From the NCBI RefSeq assembly GCF_024298845.1, contig NZ_CP101156.1:1674001-1738000 (forward strand): a stretch of DNA of 64,000 nt. The letters are read 5' to 3'. This stretch comes from Natronosalvus amylolyticus. Its GTDB lineage: Archaea; Halobacteriota; Halobacteria; Halobacteriales; Natrialbaceae. The position numbers and the translations under genes were made by a program. The notes under the pieces were generated by a model that was given only the letters and a program-made list of their open reading frames with translations, did no database searches and was not told where the DNA came from. Shown here one piece after another: positions 1 through 8,037 of the stretch (position 1 is its first letter; every line of letters begins with the position of its first letter).

Positions 1-2
1 TC

Positions 3-401
3 GATCGTGCCATCAGCGAAGGGACGATCGTCATGACGACCGTCGAAGAGGAGGCAGTGGGAACCCTCGAAAGCATCGAGGTTCGCATTGACGGCGAGGC
101 AGCCGTACAGGCCTCCTCGCAGTCGGAACTCGAGAGCGCGATCGGCGGCGACGAGTCGGCGTACATGGTCAGCCAGCACGCCGAAGCCGAGGCGAAAGCG
201 ACCGTCTACGTCGCGTTCAACCACTTCTCGGAACGAACGGCTTCGATCGGCTCGGCCAACGACGGCGATGCTGACGACGGAACTAACGACGGAACTGACA
301 GCACCGACGACGAAGGCGTCGCCGACGGCCTACCCGGCTTCGGCGCACTCGCCGCGTTGCTCTCCCTCGGTATCGGTATCGGCAGCCGACTCCGACAGTG
401 A
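3..401 (+). CDS. PGF-CTERM surface protein, C-terminal fragment
   Basis: The reading frame is open from the window edge, so the true start lies upstream and about 132 residues are visible. The visible part is acidic, with no recognised domain, then an Asp/Thr/Gly-rich linker (around positions 260-320), then LPGF, a hydrophobic helix and a final Arg-rich tail. That tripartite end is the PGF-CTERM signal which archaeosortase A cleaves before lipid attachment to the cell surface. This identifies a secreted, surface-anchored protein, but its function cannot be told from the fragment. The sorting tail is clear; everything else is unknown. Confidence 0.8.
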   Translation, partial: DRAISEGTIVMTTVEEEAVGTLESIEVRIDGEAAVQASSQSELESAIGGDESAYMVSQHAEAEAKATVYVAFNHFSERTASIGSANDGDADDGTNDGTDSTDDEGVADGLPGFGALAALLSLGIGIGSRLRQ

Positions 402-573
402 CTCCCCACCAGCGCGTCGACGTTCCGGCCCGGTTTTGTTACGTTGGCGATTGAAGTCGATCACGCTCGGTCTTTCAGCGCACGAAAAGGAGCCGAAGCT
501 TCCGTTTCGCTCATCCGTACCGAGAACGCACGACCGCGAGAACGTCTATTGACCCGGAGACTGTATCGACCCT

Positions 574-1998
574 ATGGACACGCTCCACGTCGCGATCGTC
601 GGTGCCTACGGCAGTGCCGGCGTCGCTACGGCCGATGAACTCCTCGAGCGAACCGACGAATCGACCCAGAACGTCCAACTCACGCTGATCGACGACGGCG
701 ATCCGGGCGGTGGCCTGTGTATACTCGAGGGGTGTATGCCCTCCAAGGACGTCCTTTCGGCAGCGAAACACCAGTATCAGGCCCGACACGACGACCGGCT
801 CGAGGGAAAGGTCAACGCCATCCCCGAACGAGTCATCGAGCAGAAAGACGACCACATCCACGGCTTCGCCGAACACCGACGGAATCACGTCCACGAGTTA
901 GCCGAACGCGAACGGGTCGAGTTCGTCCACGACCGGGCGCGGTTCGTCGACGACCGCACCCTCGCCGTCGGCGATCGAACCATCGAACCGGACTACGTCG
1001 TGATCGCCACCGGGTCGTCGCTCAACGTGCCCGAATTGCCCGGCATCGGTACCGTCGACTGGAATTCGAGCGCCGATGTCCTCGACGCGACGACGTTTCC
1101 CGACTCGGCCATCGCCATGGGCTTTGGCTACATCGGCCTCGAACTCGTCCCGTACCTCAGCGAAGTCGGCGACGTCGATATAACGGTTATCGAACACGAC
1201 GACCGGCCCCTGGATGCGTTCGACCCCGCCTACGGTGAGACCATACTCGAGGTATACCGCGAGCACTTCGGCGTCGAAATTCTGACCGAAGCCGACGAAC
1301 AGCGACTCGAGCGAACCGACGACGACGGCGTCCGACTCACGGTCGACCGACATGGGACCGAATCGACGGTGGAAGCTGATAACCTATATCTGTTTACCGG
1401 CCGACGGCCGAACGTCGAGGGACTCGGCCTCGAGCAAACGGGTCTCGAAGCGACCCGCGGATGGGTCGAACCGACGATGCAAGCGCGAGACGTCGAGCGC
1501 GTGTTCGTCGTCGGCGACGTCAACGGCCACGAGCCCATCCTGCACGTCGCCAAAGAGCAGGGGTTCGCTGCCGGGGCGAACATCCTCCGACACGCTGCCG
1601 GTGAGCGCCTCGAGCCCTACACGAACGTACCCCACCACGTCATCTTCTCCGGTCTGGGGACCTATCCCGTGGCTCGAGTCGGACACACACCACAGACGGC
1701 TGCCGAGGCCGAGTTCGACGCCATCGTCGTCTCGACCGAGGCGTCCAAAGACGGGGTGTTTAAGAGCAAGAATCACCCGGAAGGCGTAGCAACGCTGGTT
1801 GTCGACGCGTCGGACGGGACGGTCGTCGGCTATCAGGGGTTGCACCTCCACGCCGACGTGATGGCCAAAACGATGCAGGTCGTCGTCGAAATGGGGGTAG
1901 ACGTCCGAGAGATTCCGGATCGGGCGTATCACCCGACGACGCCCGAAATTCTGGACAGTCTCATCCGGAGCGCGGTGGCCGAACTCGAGGTGAAATAA
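574..1998 (+). CDS. Dihydrolipoyl dehydrogenase / mercuric reductase-like flavoprotein
   Basis: A 474-aa class I pyridine nucleotide-disulfide oxidoreductase. The FAD-binding loop is near residues 9-16 and the redox-active pair is C49 and C54 in GGLCILEGCMPSK. A second Rossmann motif for NAD(P) is near residue 185 (GFGYIGLE), and an FAD-contact VFVVGDVNG is near 310. The C-terminal dimerisation domain ends with the HPTTPE catalytic His-Glu motif. Length fits the family. No lipoyl-acyltransferase or E1 genes are adjacent, so this is probably not the Lpd of an oxo-acid dehydrogenase cluster; a mercuric-reductase-like or general disulfide reductase role is equally possible. It converges with the XRE regulator gene. 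Confidence 0.85.
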   Translation: MDTLHVAIVGAYGSAGVATADELLERTDESTQNVQLTLIDDGDPGGGLCILEGCMPSKDVLSAAKHQYQARHDDRLEGKVNAIPERVIEQKDDHIHGFAEHRRNHVHELAERERVEFVHDRARFVDDRTLAVGDRTIEPDYVVIATGSSLNVPELPGIGTVDWNSSADVLDATTFPDSAIAMGFGYIGLELVPYLSEVGDVDITVIEHDDRPLDAFDPAYGETILEVYREHFGVEILTEADEQRLERTDDDGVRLTVDRHGTESTVEADNLYLFTGRRPNVEGLGLEQTGLEATRGWVEPTMQARDVERVFVVGDVNGHEPILHVAKEQGFAAGANILRHAAGERLEPYTNVPHHVIFSGLGTYPVARVGHTPQTAAEAEFDAIVVSTEASKDGVFKSKNHPEGVATLVVDASDGTVVGYQGLHLHADVMAKTMQVVVEMGVDVREIPDRAYHPTTPEILDSLIRSAVAELEVK

Positions 1999-2033
1999 AA
2001 CGCGATGCAACTTCCTGCTTTCCGTGTCGCAAG

Positions 2034-2074
2034 ACGACACTGCGATAGGTGTGTAAATCGTTCCACTGGCTACT
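2034..2074. repeat. Palindromic repeat copy A (right half)
   Basis: This stretch matches the right arm of the element at 43835-43916: GCGATAGGTGTGTAAATCG followed by TTCCACTGGCTAC. The left arm is not recognisable. It lies between two convergent genes, and its last bases contain the stop codon of the minus-strand regulator gene. Confidence 0.7.
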
Positions 2075-2267
2075 CGAGCTCCGGATCGAACAGGTCCTCG
2101 ATCGAGCACTCGAAAAAGCCCGCTAATTTGAACGCCAACTCGAGTGAGGGATCGTACCGCTCGCGCTCGAGCGCGTTGATCGTCTGACGAGAGACCCCGA
2201 CCGCTGCCGCGAGATCGCCCTGGCTGAGGTCGTGGCGGTCGCGATACGCCCGAAGTTCGTTTTTCAT
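2070..2267 (-). CDS. XRE/Cro-type HTH transcriptional regulator
   Basis: A 65-aa protein that is essentially one lambda-repressor-like helix-turn-helix. Residues 15-45 include LSQGDLAAAVGVSRQTINALE, followed by the YDPSLELAFKLA helix typical of the YozG/SinR-like small regulators. It overlaps the membrane-protein gene upstream by 4 nt (ATGA), so the two are almost certainly co-transcribed and translationally coupled. Such pairs are common in archaea and bacteria, the regulator usually repressing its own promoter. Two adjacent inverted repeats in the promoter (2726-2758) are the likely binding sites. Its stop codon lies in repeat copy A. Confidence 0.92.
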   Translation of the reverse strand: MKNELRAYRDRHDLSQGDLAAAVGVSRQTINALERERYDPSLELAFKLAGFFECSIEDLFDPELE

Positions 2268-2722
2268 GAGTGCTGTCTGGAGTAATACCAGTGAGAAACG
2301 CTATAGATGGCAAACACGAGAAAGAAGGCGCCGCTGACGCCCCACACTTCGGCCGGCATCTGATACGTGCCGGTGGCGTCGAGGGCGACTGCTGCCGGTG
2401 TGAAAAAGACGAACAATACGGCGATGGCTCCCAGGGTTACCCCACCCGCTTCCGCGGCAATCTGGGCGTCTCGTTCGTCCTCGAGGCTGATCGAGGTTCC
2501 GAAGTAGATCCCGAGCATGCCGAGAAATCCGAGCCAGTACAGTCCCGTGCCGGCAAAGACGACGATATCTTCGGGAACGGTCATCCAGATTCCGATCGCG
2601 ATAAACAGGCTCAGGATACCCGCCCAGAGGCTGTAGTTCATCCAGCGCTGGTATCGTTCCCGTTTTTCCAGTTCTGCGCGTGCCGCCTCGAGATCGCTCG
2701 AGGAGTTGGCTGTCGTATCCAT
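2264..2722 (-). CDS. Four-helix membrane protein paired with XRE regulator
   Basis: A 152-aa protein with an acidic, Glu/Arg-rich N-terminus and four predicted hydrophobic helices (roughly residues 32-50, 60-78, 90-110 and 122-142). It resembles the DUF2178-type membrane proteins commonly found beside small XRE regulators; their biochemical role is unknown. I chose ATG at 2722; an in-frame GTG at 2734 lies inside the operator and would add four residues. A TATA box at 2764-2771 places transcription start near 2741. Translation runs straight into the regulator by ATGA overlap. Confidence 0.85.
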   Translation of the reverse strand: MDTTANSSSDLEAARAELEKRERYQRWMNYSLWAGILSLFIAIGIWMTVPEDIVVFAGTGLYWLGFLGMLGIYFGTSISLEDERDAQIAAEAGGVTLGAIAVLFVFFTPAAVALDATGTYQMPAEVWGVSGAFFLVFAIYSVSHWYYSRQHS

Positions 2723-2725
2723 GGT

Positions 2726-2758
2726 GTAAAGCACCTTTTACAGTAAAGTATACTTTAC
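2726..2758 (-). promoter_or_regulatory. Tandem 16-bp inverted-repeat operators
   Basis: Two 16-bp inverted repeats of the form GTAAA-N6-TTTAC lie side by side, at 2726-2741 and 2743-2758, one base apart. The distal one, GTAAAGTATACTTTAC, is a perfect palindrome. They sit between the minus-strand TATA box and the start codon, where bound repressor would block transcription. The co-transcribed XRE protein is the obvious candidate ligand. Confidence 0.8.
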
Positions 2759-2763
2759 AACCG

Positions 2764-2771
2764 CATATAAA
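2764..2771 (-). promoter_or_regulatory. TATA box of membrane protein/XRE operon
   Basis: On the minus strand this reads TTTATATG, centred about 26 bp upstream of position 2741. It precedes the twin operators directly. Confidence 0.65.
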
Positions 2772-2909
2772 CCTATTGGTGTCAGCAGACAATCATAGCG
2801 TCGTGGTAGGTACGTATCGCTGATCGCCCGCACGTGGGTCGTCGACAGGTCGATTGGTGTGGACTACGAACGTTTATTGAAACGGAGCCAGTTGGGCTAC
2901 CTGATAACT

Positions 2910-3245
2910 ATGGCTGACAACGACGCGTCCGACCTCCCGGATGAACTGCCATCGGCGGCTGGGCGAATCGCCACGGAATATCCGGACCTCTGGGAACAGT
3001 ACACCGACCTCGGCAAAGCCAGCGCTGAAGCTGGCCCGCTCGAGGGAGAAACGAAGCGACTGGTCAAACTGGCACAGGCCGTTGGCACCCAGTCGGAGGG
3101 AGCAGTCCACTCACACACGCGTCGTGCACTCGAGGAAGGTATCGAGCCCGAAAAGCTGAAACACGTCGCCTTGCTCGCCGTGACGACCCAGGGCTTCCCC
3201 GAAGCCGTCGCCGCCCTGACGTGGGTCGAAGACATCACTGAGTGA
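2910..3245 (+). CDS. Carboxymuconolactone decarboxylase (AhpD-like) family protein
   Basis: A 111-aa all-helical protein of the CMD/AhpD fold. The core motif region (EGAVHSHTRRALEEGI, then HVALLAVTTQGFPEAVAAL) matches the family pattern, in which gamma-carboxymuconolactone decarboxylases and peroxiredoxin-reducing AhpD proteins share one helix bundle. There is no CxxC motif and no cysteine at all, so AhpD-type disulfide reduction is excluded. The enzymatic role is unknown. ATG at 2910 was preferred over an in-frame ATG at 2859, which would add 17 atypical residues. Confidence 0.85.
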   Translation: MADNDASDLPDELPSAAGRIATEYPDLWEQYTDLGKASAEAGPLEGETKRLVKLAQAVGTQSEGAVHSHTRRALEEGIEPEKLKHVALLAVTTQGFPEAVAALTWVEDITE

Positions 3246-3522
3246 TTCGACGAGCAGAGACGGGCGAACCATTTTGCAGATTCTGACCTCTCAGTAAGGC
3301 CGTTCTCGAGAGGCCGAACACGAACGAAAAATCGTACAGACCATTGCCACGACGGTGAATGCGACCGTCTGGGAACAGATCTGACGTACCCACCGAGGGA
3401 ACAGCGACCCGTTCGAATGACTGGACCAACTGGGAGAATTATAAAAAGAGGAGACAAATATCATTTGCCGACGACGGACGGTGAACCCGCAAAATTAACT
3501 CCCACCGCCGACCATAGCAAGT

Positions 3523-3777
3523 ATGAGCCGCCTAGTCGAACTCGAGGAAACTGGCCCGCTGAAACTCGACGAATCGGATCTGAACGCGAAAAAAGGCAAC
3601 GTCGCAATCTGCCAGTGTGGCCTCGCAGAGACCTTCCCGTTCTGTGATGGCACCCATCGAACGACACGATCTGAAACTGACGGCGTCTGCTATCACTACC
3701 CAGATGACGAGGCCGATTCCCGCCGGGAAGTCGATCACGTCGTGTACAAAGAATCGGACTCCGATACCGGGCAATAA
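3523..3777 (+). CDS. CDGSH iron-sulfur domain protein
   Basis: An 84-aa protein with the mitoNEET-type signature CQCGLAETFPFCDGTH at residues 30-45. Three cysteines and one histidine ligate a labile [2Fe-2S] cluster. The acidic C-terminal tail is typical of halophilic proteins. In prokaryotes such small CDGSH proteins are soluble and are thought to act in redox or Fe-S transfer; the partner is not evident from the neighbours. An AT-rich box at about 3491-3499, some 28 bp before the ATG, suggests a leaderless transcript. Confidence 0.93.
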   Translation: MSRLVELEETGPLKLDESDLNAKKGNVAICQCGLAETFPFCDGTHRTTRSETDGVCYHYPDDEADSRREVDHVVYKESDSDTGQ

Positions 3778-4150
3778 CGGGTCAGCGACGGTATTTTCCG
3801 ATTGACACGCTGTGACGAGAGTACATACACCCCGAGCGTCGCGACTCCCTCGAGAGAGTGCATTTTGTATAGCCACATACGATATATCACGAGCACATCT
3901 AATGGTAGTAACACGGGTAGAGCGCTGTGCTCAGATGTCCCGAAAGAGCCTGAGATACCACTAAAAGCCGTGAGATGCCGCCAGAGGCATTAATGGCCGT
4001 GTTCAATCATTTCGATTCTATCGAAAGCCAGCGGAACGCGAAAACAGCCCACCGATTCGAAAACGAACGACAGTTCACCGTTTACTATAGCGGGCACTCT
4101 CGCAACTGCCACTGAACGAACAAACGAGGACTTCCTCGACAGGCGACCCG
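3778..4150. other. Intergenic region with no clear gene
   Basis: This 373-bp gap lies between convergent CDGSH and rio2 genes. It has mixed composition and no strong TATA box. Only a weak 46-codon ORF (3975-4115, plus) is present, with codon use unlike the neighbours. I see no RNA gene or repeat in it. Confidence 0.5.
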
Positions 4151-5050
4151 TTACTGTAGCCCATCGAATTCGTTTGACTCTATCTCCGTGGCGAGAGCCC
4201 TGGTGCTCAACTCCTCCGGGACGATTCGAGGATATTTCCGGCGGAAGTACCCCACGATGTTCTCGAGGTCGCGCTCGAGAAACTCACGGGCGTGTTCGTG
4301 GTCGGTCGACACAGCCTGAGGCCAATCGAAGATTGTGATGCCGTCTTCGGCCACGAACACGTTGTACTCGCTCATATCTGCGTGCACGTAGCCAATCTCG
4401 TACGCACGCGCGAGTTCGCCACAGATCAACTCGAGGACACCGAGTACCTGACCATCTTCGAGGCGCGTCTGGGAGAGTTCGACGCCGTCCATTTTCTCCA
4501 TCACGATGGCGTGGCGGTTCTGGTCGATCGGACGAGGAACCGAAATATCCGGATACAGCGTCTCGAGGGCGTCGTATTCCCGCTCGGCGGCTTTTCGAGC
4601 GGTATAGAGCCAGGAGACGTGCCGATTTTCGGACGTGTAATCGCGCTCGCGGTTGACTTCGCGAAAGTTCGTGTACCCCTCTCGGTGATACTTGAGCGCG
4701 AGCGGTTTGTATGATTTGACCTCGTACACGTCGCTCTCTTTCCCGACGCCGAGTGGCGAGCCAAACTCCGCGATGGTGTCGCGTTCGACCAGTGCCCGCA
4801 ACGCGAGCGTATCGTATCCCTCGAACGCGAGGGTATAGCCCTCGTACTGGATCGTCTTTTTCTCAACCAGGTCTCGTTTGAGACAGCGCTCGAGACGATA
4901 GTCGACTTCTTCGGGTGTCAATCCCGAAAAACGGGGCAGTTTTTCGCGCTGTACCCACTCCGAGAAGCGCATCCCCTGTTCGATACCCGAAAGGAGATAG
5001 AAATCCTCGGTCTCGAGTTCCGCCAACAGCTCGGCGACGTTCCGCACCAT
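4151..5050 (-). CDS. rio2: Rio2 serine/threonine protein kinase
   Basis: A 299-aa RIO-family atypical kinase. Residues 1-80 form the winged-helix domain specific to Rio2. The glycine-poor ATP loop is at SPLGVGKESDVYE and the ATP-binding lysine at LALKYHREG. The catalytic loop is YVHADMSEYNVF and the metal-binding loop is IFDWPQAV, both diagnostic. Rio2 is universally conserved in archaea and eukaryotes and acts in maturation of the small ribosomal subunit. It stands alone on the minus strand, with a 364-bp upstream gap holding its promoter and repeat copy B. Confidence 0.96.
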   Translation of the reverse strand: MVRNVAELLAELETEDFYLLSGIEQGMRFSEWVQREKLPRFSGLTPEEVDYRLERCLKRDLVEKKTIQYEGYTLAFEGYDTLALRALVERDTIAEFGSPLGVGKESDVYEVKSYKPLALKYHREGYTNFREVNRERDYTSENRHVSWLYTARKAAEREYDALETLYPDISVPRPIDQNRHAIVMEKMDGVELSQTRLEDGQVLGVLELICGELARAYEIGYVHADMSEYNVFVAEDGITIFDWPQAVSTDHEHAREFLERDLENIVGYFRRKYPRIVPEELSTRALATEIESNEFDGLQ

Positions 5051-5320
5051 AGCGTCGCTAGCCGGTGTACACGTAAAAGTCTGCGCGAGACGACTCGAGG
5101 ATGACGGACGTGTACTTGCTCAGGTCCAGTGCACGCCCCGCATAAACCAAATGGAACTATATGAAATCTCCAAGTGTTGGCGAAACAGGCATGAGCCATT
5201 GGCCGAAGCGTCGCTACTCGAGTGGCAGTGCGCTCAAAAAGCGAAGTGCAACTCTCAATTTACAGAGCAACGGACTCGAGTCCAGTCGGTGGGACATCGA
5301 GTGTCGTCTACGACGCGGCG
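5051..5320. other. rio2 upstream region
   Basis: Upstream of rio2 on the minus strand. AACTATATGAAATC near 5154-5168 is AT-rich but not a convincing promoter at this distance. No ORF with haloarchaeal codon use was found, and the stretch ends at repeat copy B. Confidence 0.4.
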
Positions 5321-5397
5321 ACAGTAGTCAGTGACAGTCGGTGTACACCCTATCGCAAGCGGGCATCGCGGTAGGTGGTAAATCGTTTCACCGGCTA
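5321..5397. repeat. Palindromic repeat copy B
   Basis: A full-length copy. The left arm is ACAGTAGTCAGTGACAGTC then GGTGTACACCCTATCGC; the right arm is GCGGTAGGTGGTAAATCG then TTTCACCGGCTA. The arms are imperfect complements, so the 77-bp unit can fold into a long hairpin. It lies 17 bp beyond the uspA stop codon. Confidence 0.8.
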
Positions 5398-5414
5398 AAT
5401 ACCGTGGGCGTTCA

Positions 5415-6314
5415 TTACATCTCGTTCGGTCGAACCGTTACTACCGGCACTGGAGCGGTCCGAATCACCCTGTCGGTGACGCTGCCGAGGATCGCCCGTT
5501 CGAATCCGCTTCGACCAGCCGTTCCCATCGCAACCATGTCGATGCCCCCCGTCTTCACATACTCGAGGATTTCCGTCGCTGGCTTCCCGCTTGTCGTCGC
5601 GACCACGACCTCGTGACCATCCGCTCGAGCACGGGTGGCAAGCGTCTCGAGGTGCTCGTCAGCCGATTCCGTACGCTCACTGGCGGGATCGGCACCGGTA
5701 TCGACGACCGATTCGAGCGTTTCTGTGAGGTCATCGTCGATCACCATCAGGAAGTGGACGGTCACCTCGAGCGCGTCGGCAAGTGCGAGACAGCGATCGA
5801 TTGCATCGGTCGATCGCTCACTCCCATCGGTCGGAAACAGTATCGAGTCAAACTCGGTCTGTCGATCCGCCGTCTCGCCAGCAGCAGGCGTAATCGTCAC
5901 CACGGGCACGGAAGCCGTTCGAACGACTTTATCGGCAACGCTACCGATAATCGCCCGGGTGACACCGCCCCGCCCGACCGTCCCAATAACGATAGCGTCG
6001 ATACCGTGCTCGTCGGCGTAGTCGACGATTTCCATGGCCGGGATCCCTTCACGAACTGCGGCCGTGGCCTCGAGTCCACGCGCTGTTGCCGTTTCTCGAA
6101 GCGCCGTCGCACGCACGTCAGCTTGCTCGCGGAGTCGACGCCGGATCGATGCTGAATCGCCCGAATATCCCGCTCCCGTCGCGATGGAACTGTCCGCAAC
6201 TGAAAGAACGTGAACGTCCGCCTCGAGTTGTGTTGCAAGGTCGAAGCCACGGCGTGCAGCGGCCTGGGCTGCATCGCTTCCGTCGGTGGGAATCAAGAGT
6301 GTGTTGAGTGTCAT
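5415..6314 (-). CDS. Tandem-domain universal stress protein (UspA family)
   Basis: A 299-aa protein with two UspA alpha/beta domains, about residues 1-145 and 150-297. Each carries the ATP-binding glycine motif near its end: GTVGRGGVTRAIIGSV in the first, GTAGRSGFERAILGSV in the second. Each starts with a strand ending in PTDGS. Binding of ATP or another nucleotide by both halves is likely. It begins 6 bp after the Acr3 stop codon on the same strand, so it is probably the last gene of the arsenic-type operon, which suggests a stress role linked to metalloid exposure. Confidence 0.94.
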   Translation of the reverse strand: MTLNTLLIPTDGSDAAQAAARRGFDLATQLEADVHVLSVADSSIATGAGYSGDSASIRRRLREQADVRATALRETATARGLEATAAVREGIPAMEIVDYADEHGIDAIVIGTVGRGGVTRAIIGSVADKVVRTASVPVVTITPAAGETADRQTEFDSILFPTDGSERSTDAIDRCLALADALEVTVHFLMVIDDDLTETLESVVDTGADPASERTESADEHLETLATRARADGHEVVVATTSGKPATEILEYVKTGGIDMVAMGTAGRSGFERAILGSVTDRVIRTAPVPVVTVRPNEM

Positions 6315-6320
6315 TGGAGA

Positions 6321-7499
6321 TCAGTCGTCTGTTTTTGCAGGAGTCGTGTCCTCGTCTGTGGGTTTCGTGCTCTCGAGTTGCCCGGTTTCGTAGCCCGCCC
6401 AGTCGAACTTCTGCTGGAAGTAAATGGCGACGTTGACCAGTGCCAGGAGGACTGGCACTTCGATAAGCGGGCCGACCACGGTCGCGAACGCGACACCGGA
6501 GCCAACACCGAAGACGGCGACCGCGACCGCAATCGCGAGTTCGAAGTTGTTCGATGCCGCGGTGAACCCAATCGCGGTGGTCGTCGAGTAGTCCGCACCG
6601 ATACCACGCCCCATCGCGAAGCTCACGAGGAACATGATCACGAAGTATATCGTCAGCGGGACGGCGATCCACAGGACGTCGGTTGGCTGGGCGAGGATGT
6701 TGTCACCCTGGGTGGCGAACATCACGATCACGGTGAACAGGAGTGCGATCAGGGTAACGGGGCTAATTTTCGGGACGAACTGCTCTTCGTACCACTCCTC
6801 TCCTTTCGCGCGGACGCCGCCGAACCGAGTGAGGATACCACCGGCGAACGGAAGGCCGAGGAAGATCGCAATCGCCCAGAACACCTGTTCGACCGTAATA
6901 TCGAACGTGCCGATCCCAGCCACCAGTGCGTCCATACCCAGCAGTGGCGGCAAGAACAGGGCGAAAAACCAGATGTACACTCCGTAGGTGATGATTTGAA
7001 AGACGCTGTTGAACGCGACCAGTCCGGCAGCGTACTCACTCGAGCCGTCTGCGAGGTCGTTCCAGACGAGTACCATCGCGATACAACGGGCCATGCCGAT
7101 GAATATCAGGCCAAGGAAGTACTCGGGGTGGGCGGGAAACGGCGGCACGAGGCCACTGAAGAAGACCACCGCGAGCGCGAACATCAGCGTCGGCCCGATC
7201 AGCCAGTTCTGGATGAGGCTCAAACTGAGCACGCGCCAGGCGCTGAACACCCGCGGTAGCTGGCCGTAGTTGACCTTGGCCAACGGTGGGTACATCATCG
7301 CGATCAGCCCGATCTCGACGAGGTAGTACTCCTGAATCGGCCCGACGACACCCGGTGTAATATAGCCCAGGCCGACACCGAGAGCCATCGCTCCAAAGAT
7401 CCAGACGGTCAGATACTTGTCCAGGAAATCCATCGAACGCGGGTCCCCACAGTCGGGACACGAACAGTCGGATCCGTGTTGGTGCTCGAGGTCACTCAT
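6321..7499 (-). CDS. acr3: Acr3-type arsenite efflux permease
   Basis: A 392-aa integral membrane protein of the bile acid/arsenite (BART) superfamily with about ten helices. The Acr3 hallmarks are GMARCIAMVLVWN, with conserved Cys139, and FTAASNNFELAIA in the second half. Acr3 exports arsenite from the cytoplasm using the proton motive force. An unusual hydrophilic N-terminus carries DCSCPDCGD (C12, C14, C17) beside His residues, a possible metalloid-binding tail. Its start overlaps the 27-aa ORF upstream, and uspA follows 6 bp downstream. ArsR, encoded at the head of the cluster, supports arsenic-responsive expression. Confidence 0.94.
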   Translation of the reverse strand: MSDLEHQHGSDCSCPDCGDPRSMDFLDKYLTVWIFGAMALGVGLGYITPGVVGPIQEYYLVEIGLIAMMYPPLAKVNYGQLPRVFSAWRVLSLSLIQNWLIGPTLMFALAVVFFSGLVPPFPAHPEYFLGLIFIGMARCIAMVLVWNDLADGSSEYAAGLVAFNSVFQIITYGVYIWFFALFLPPLLGMDALVAGIGTFDITVEQVFWAIAIFLGLPFAGGILTRFGGVRAKGEEWYEEQFVPKISPVTLIALLFTVIVMFATQGDNILAQPTDVLWIAVPLTIYFVIMFLVSFAMGRGIGADYSTTTAIGFTAASNNFELAIAVAVAVFGVGSGVAFATVVGPLIEVPVLLALVNVAIYFQQKFDWAGYETGQLESTKPTDEDTTPAKTDD

Positions 7500-7575
7500 C
7501 AGGGTCGACCTCCGATAATCGGCTTGCGTTGACGATACCCGACGCTACCGCCGAGACGAGAGAGTTTTCTTTCAT
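7492..7575 (-). CDS. 27-aa ORF coupling RidA and Acr3
   Basis: A short ORF starting MKENSLVSAVASG and ending LSEVDPDE. Its ATG overlaps the RidA stop codon in the sequence TAATG, and its last codons overlap the Acr3 start (GATGAGTGA). It therefore exactly bridges two operon genes, as expected for translational coupling. It has no recognised domain and no transmembrane segment. It may encode a real microprotein or serve only to carry ribosomes from RidA to Acr3; chance is not excluded at this length. Confidence 0.4.
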   Translation of the reverse strand: MKENSLVSAVASGIVNASRLSEVDPDE

Positions 7576-8036
7576 TATTCTATCAGTTGCTCGATAGCGG
7601 CAACGACGTCGAGTTGGATACCGGCATTACCTGGAAGCGCATACACGCCGGTGGTCGTTCGAGGTGGATAGGAACCGTCAAATCGTCGCTTGTAGACATC
7701 GTCGACAACGTCACGTGTCCCGATATCCGTCAGTTGGACCTCGATTTTCATCACGTCCTCGAGCGTGAGGTTCGACGCCGCAAGCACCGACTGGAGTCGA
7801 TCGAGACACAGGTCAGTTTGATCCTCAGTTGAAGGTTCGTTCATCACAACGCCAGACTCTTCGGGAAGAATCCCCTCGAAAAAGATCAGGTCAGAGCTAC
7901 CGGCCTGGACACCATACGCCGAGCCATTCGACTCACGCTGTCGTTTACTGAGGGTGCTGTGTGTTTCGAGGGTAACTCCTTCAGTTCCGGTGTTACCTGT
8001 ATCTGAAGTCTGGCCGACCCAGTTTGATTGAGACAT
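7575..8036 (-). CDS. RidA (YjgF/YER057c/UK114) family deaminase-like protein
   Basis: A 153-aa member of the RidA family, about 25 residues longer at the N-terminus than usual (residues 1-40 are Ser/Thr/Gly rich). The core holds VMKIEVQLTDIG and SYPPRTTTGVYALP; the Arg in PPRT corresponds to the substrate-carboxylate-binding arginine of RidA enzymes that hydrolyse reactive enamines/imines. The glutamate of the C-terminal IEIEAIA motif is replaced by Asp (IQLDVVA). Its position between arsR and acr3 is unusual and suggests it belongs to the metalloid response. An AT-rich box centred about 26 bp upstream indicates its own leaderless promoter. Confidence 0.9.
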   Translation of the reverse strand: MSQSNWVGQTSDTGNTGTEGVTLETHSTLSKRQRESNGSAYGVQAGSSDLIFFEGILPEESGVVMNEPSTEDQTDLCLDRLQSVLAASNLTLEDVMKIEVQLTDIGTRDVVDDVYKRRFDGSYPPRTTTGVYALPGNAGIQLDVVAAIEQLIE

Positions 8037-8037
8037 A

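Noticed and set aside
3975-4115. 46-codon plus-strand ORF between the CDGSH protein and rio2 genes
   Set aside because: Third-position GC is clearly lower than in neighbouring genes, with no promoter at the right distance and no recognisable domain.
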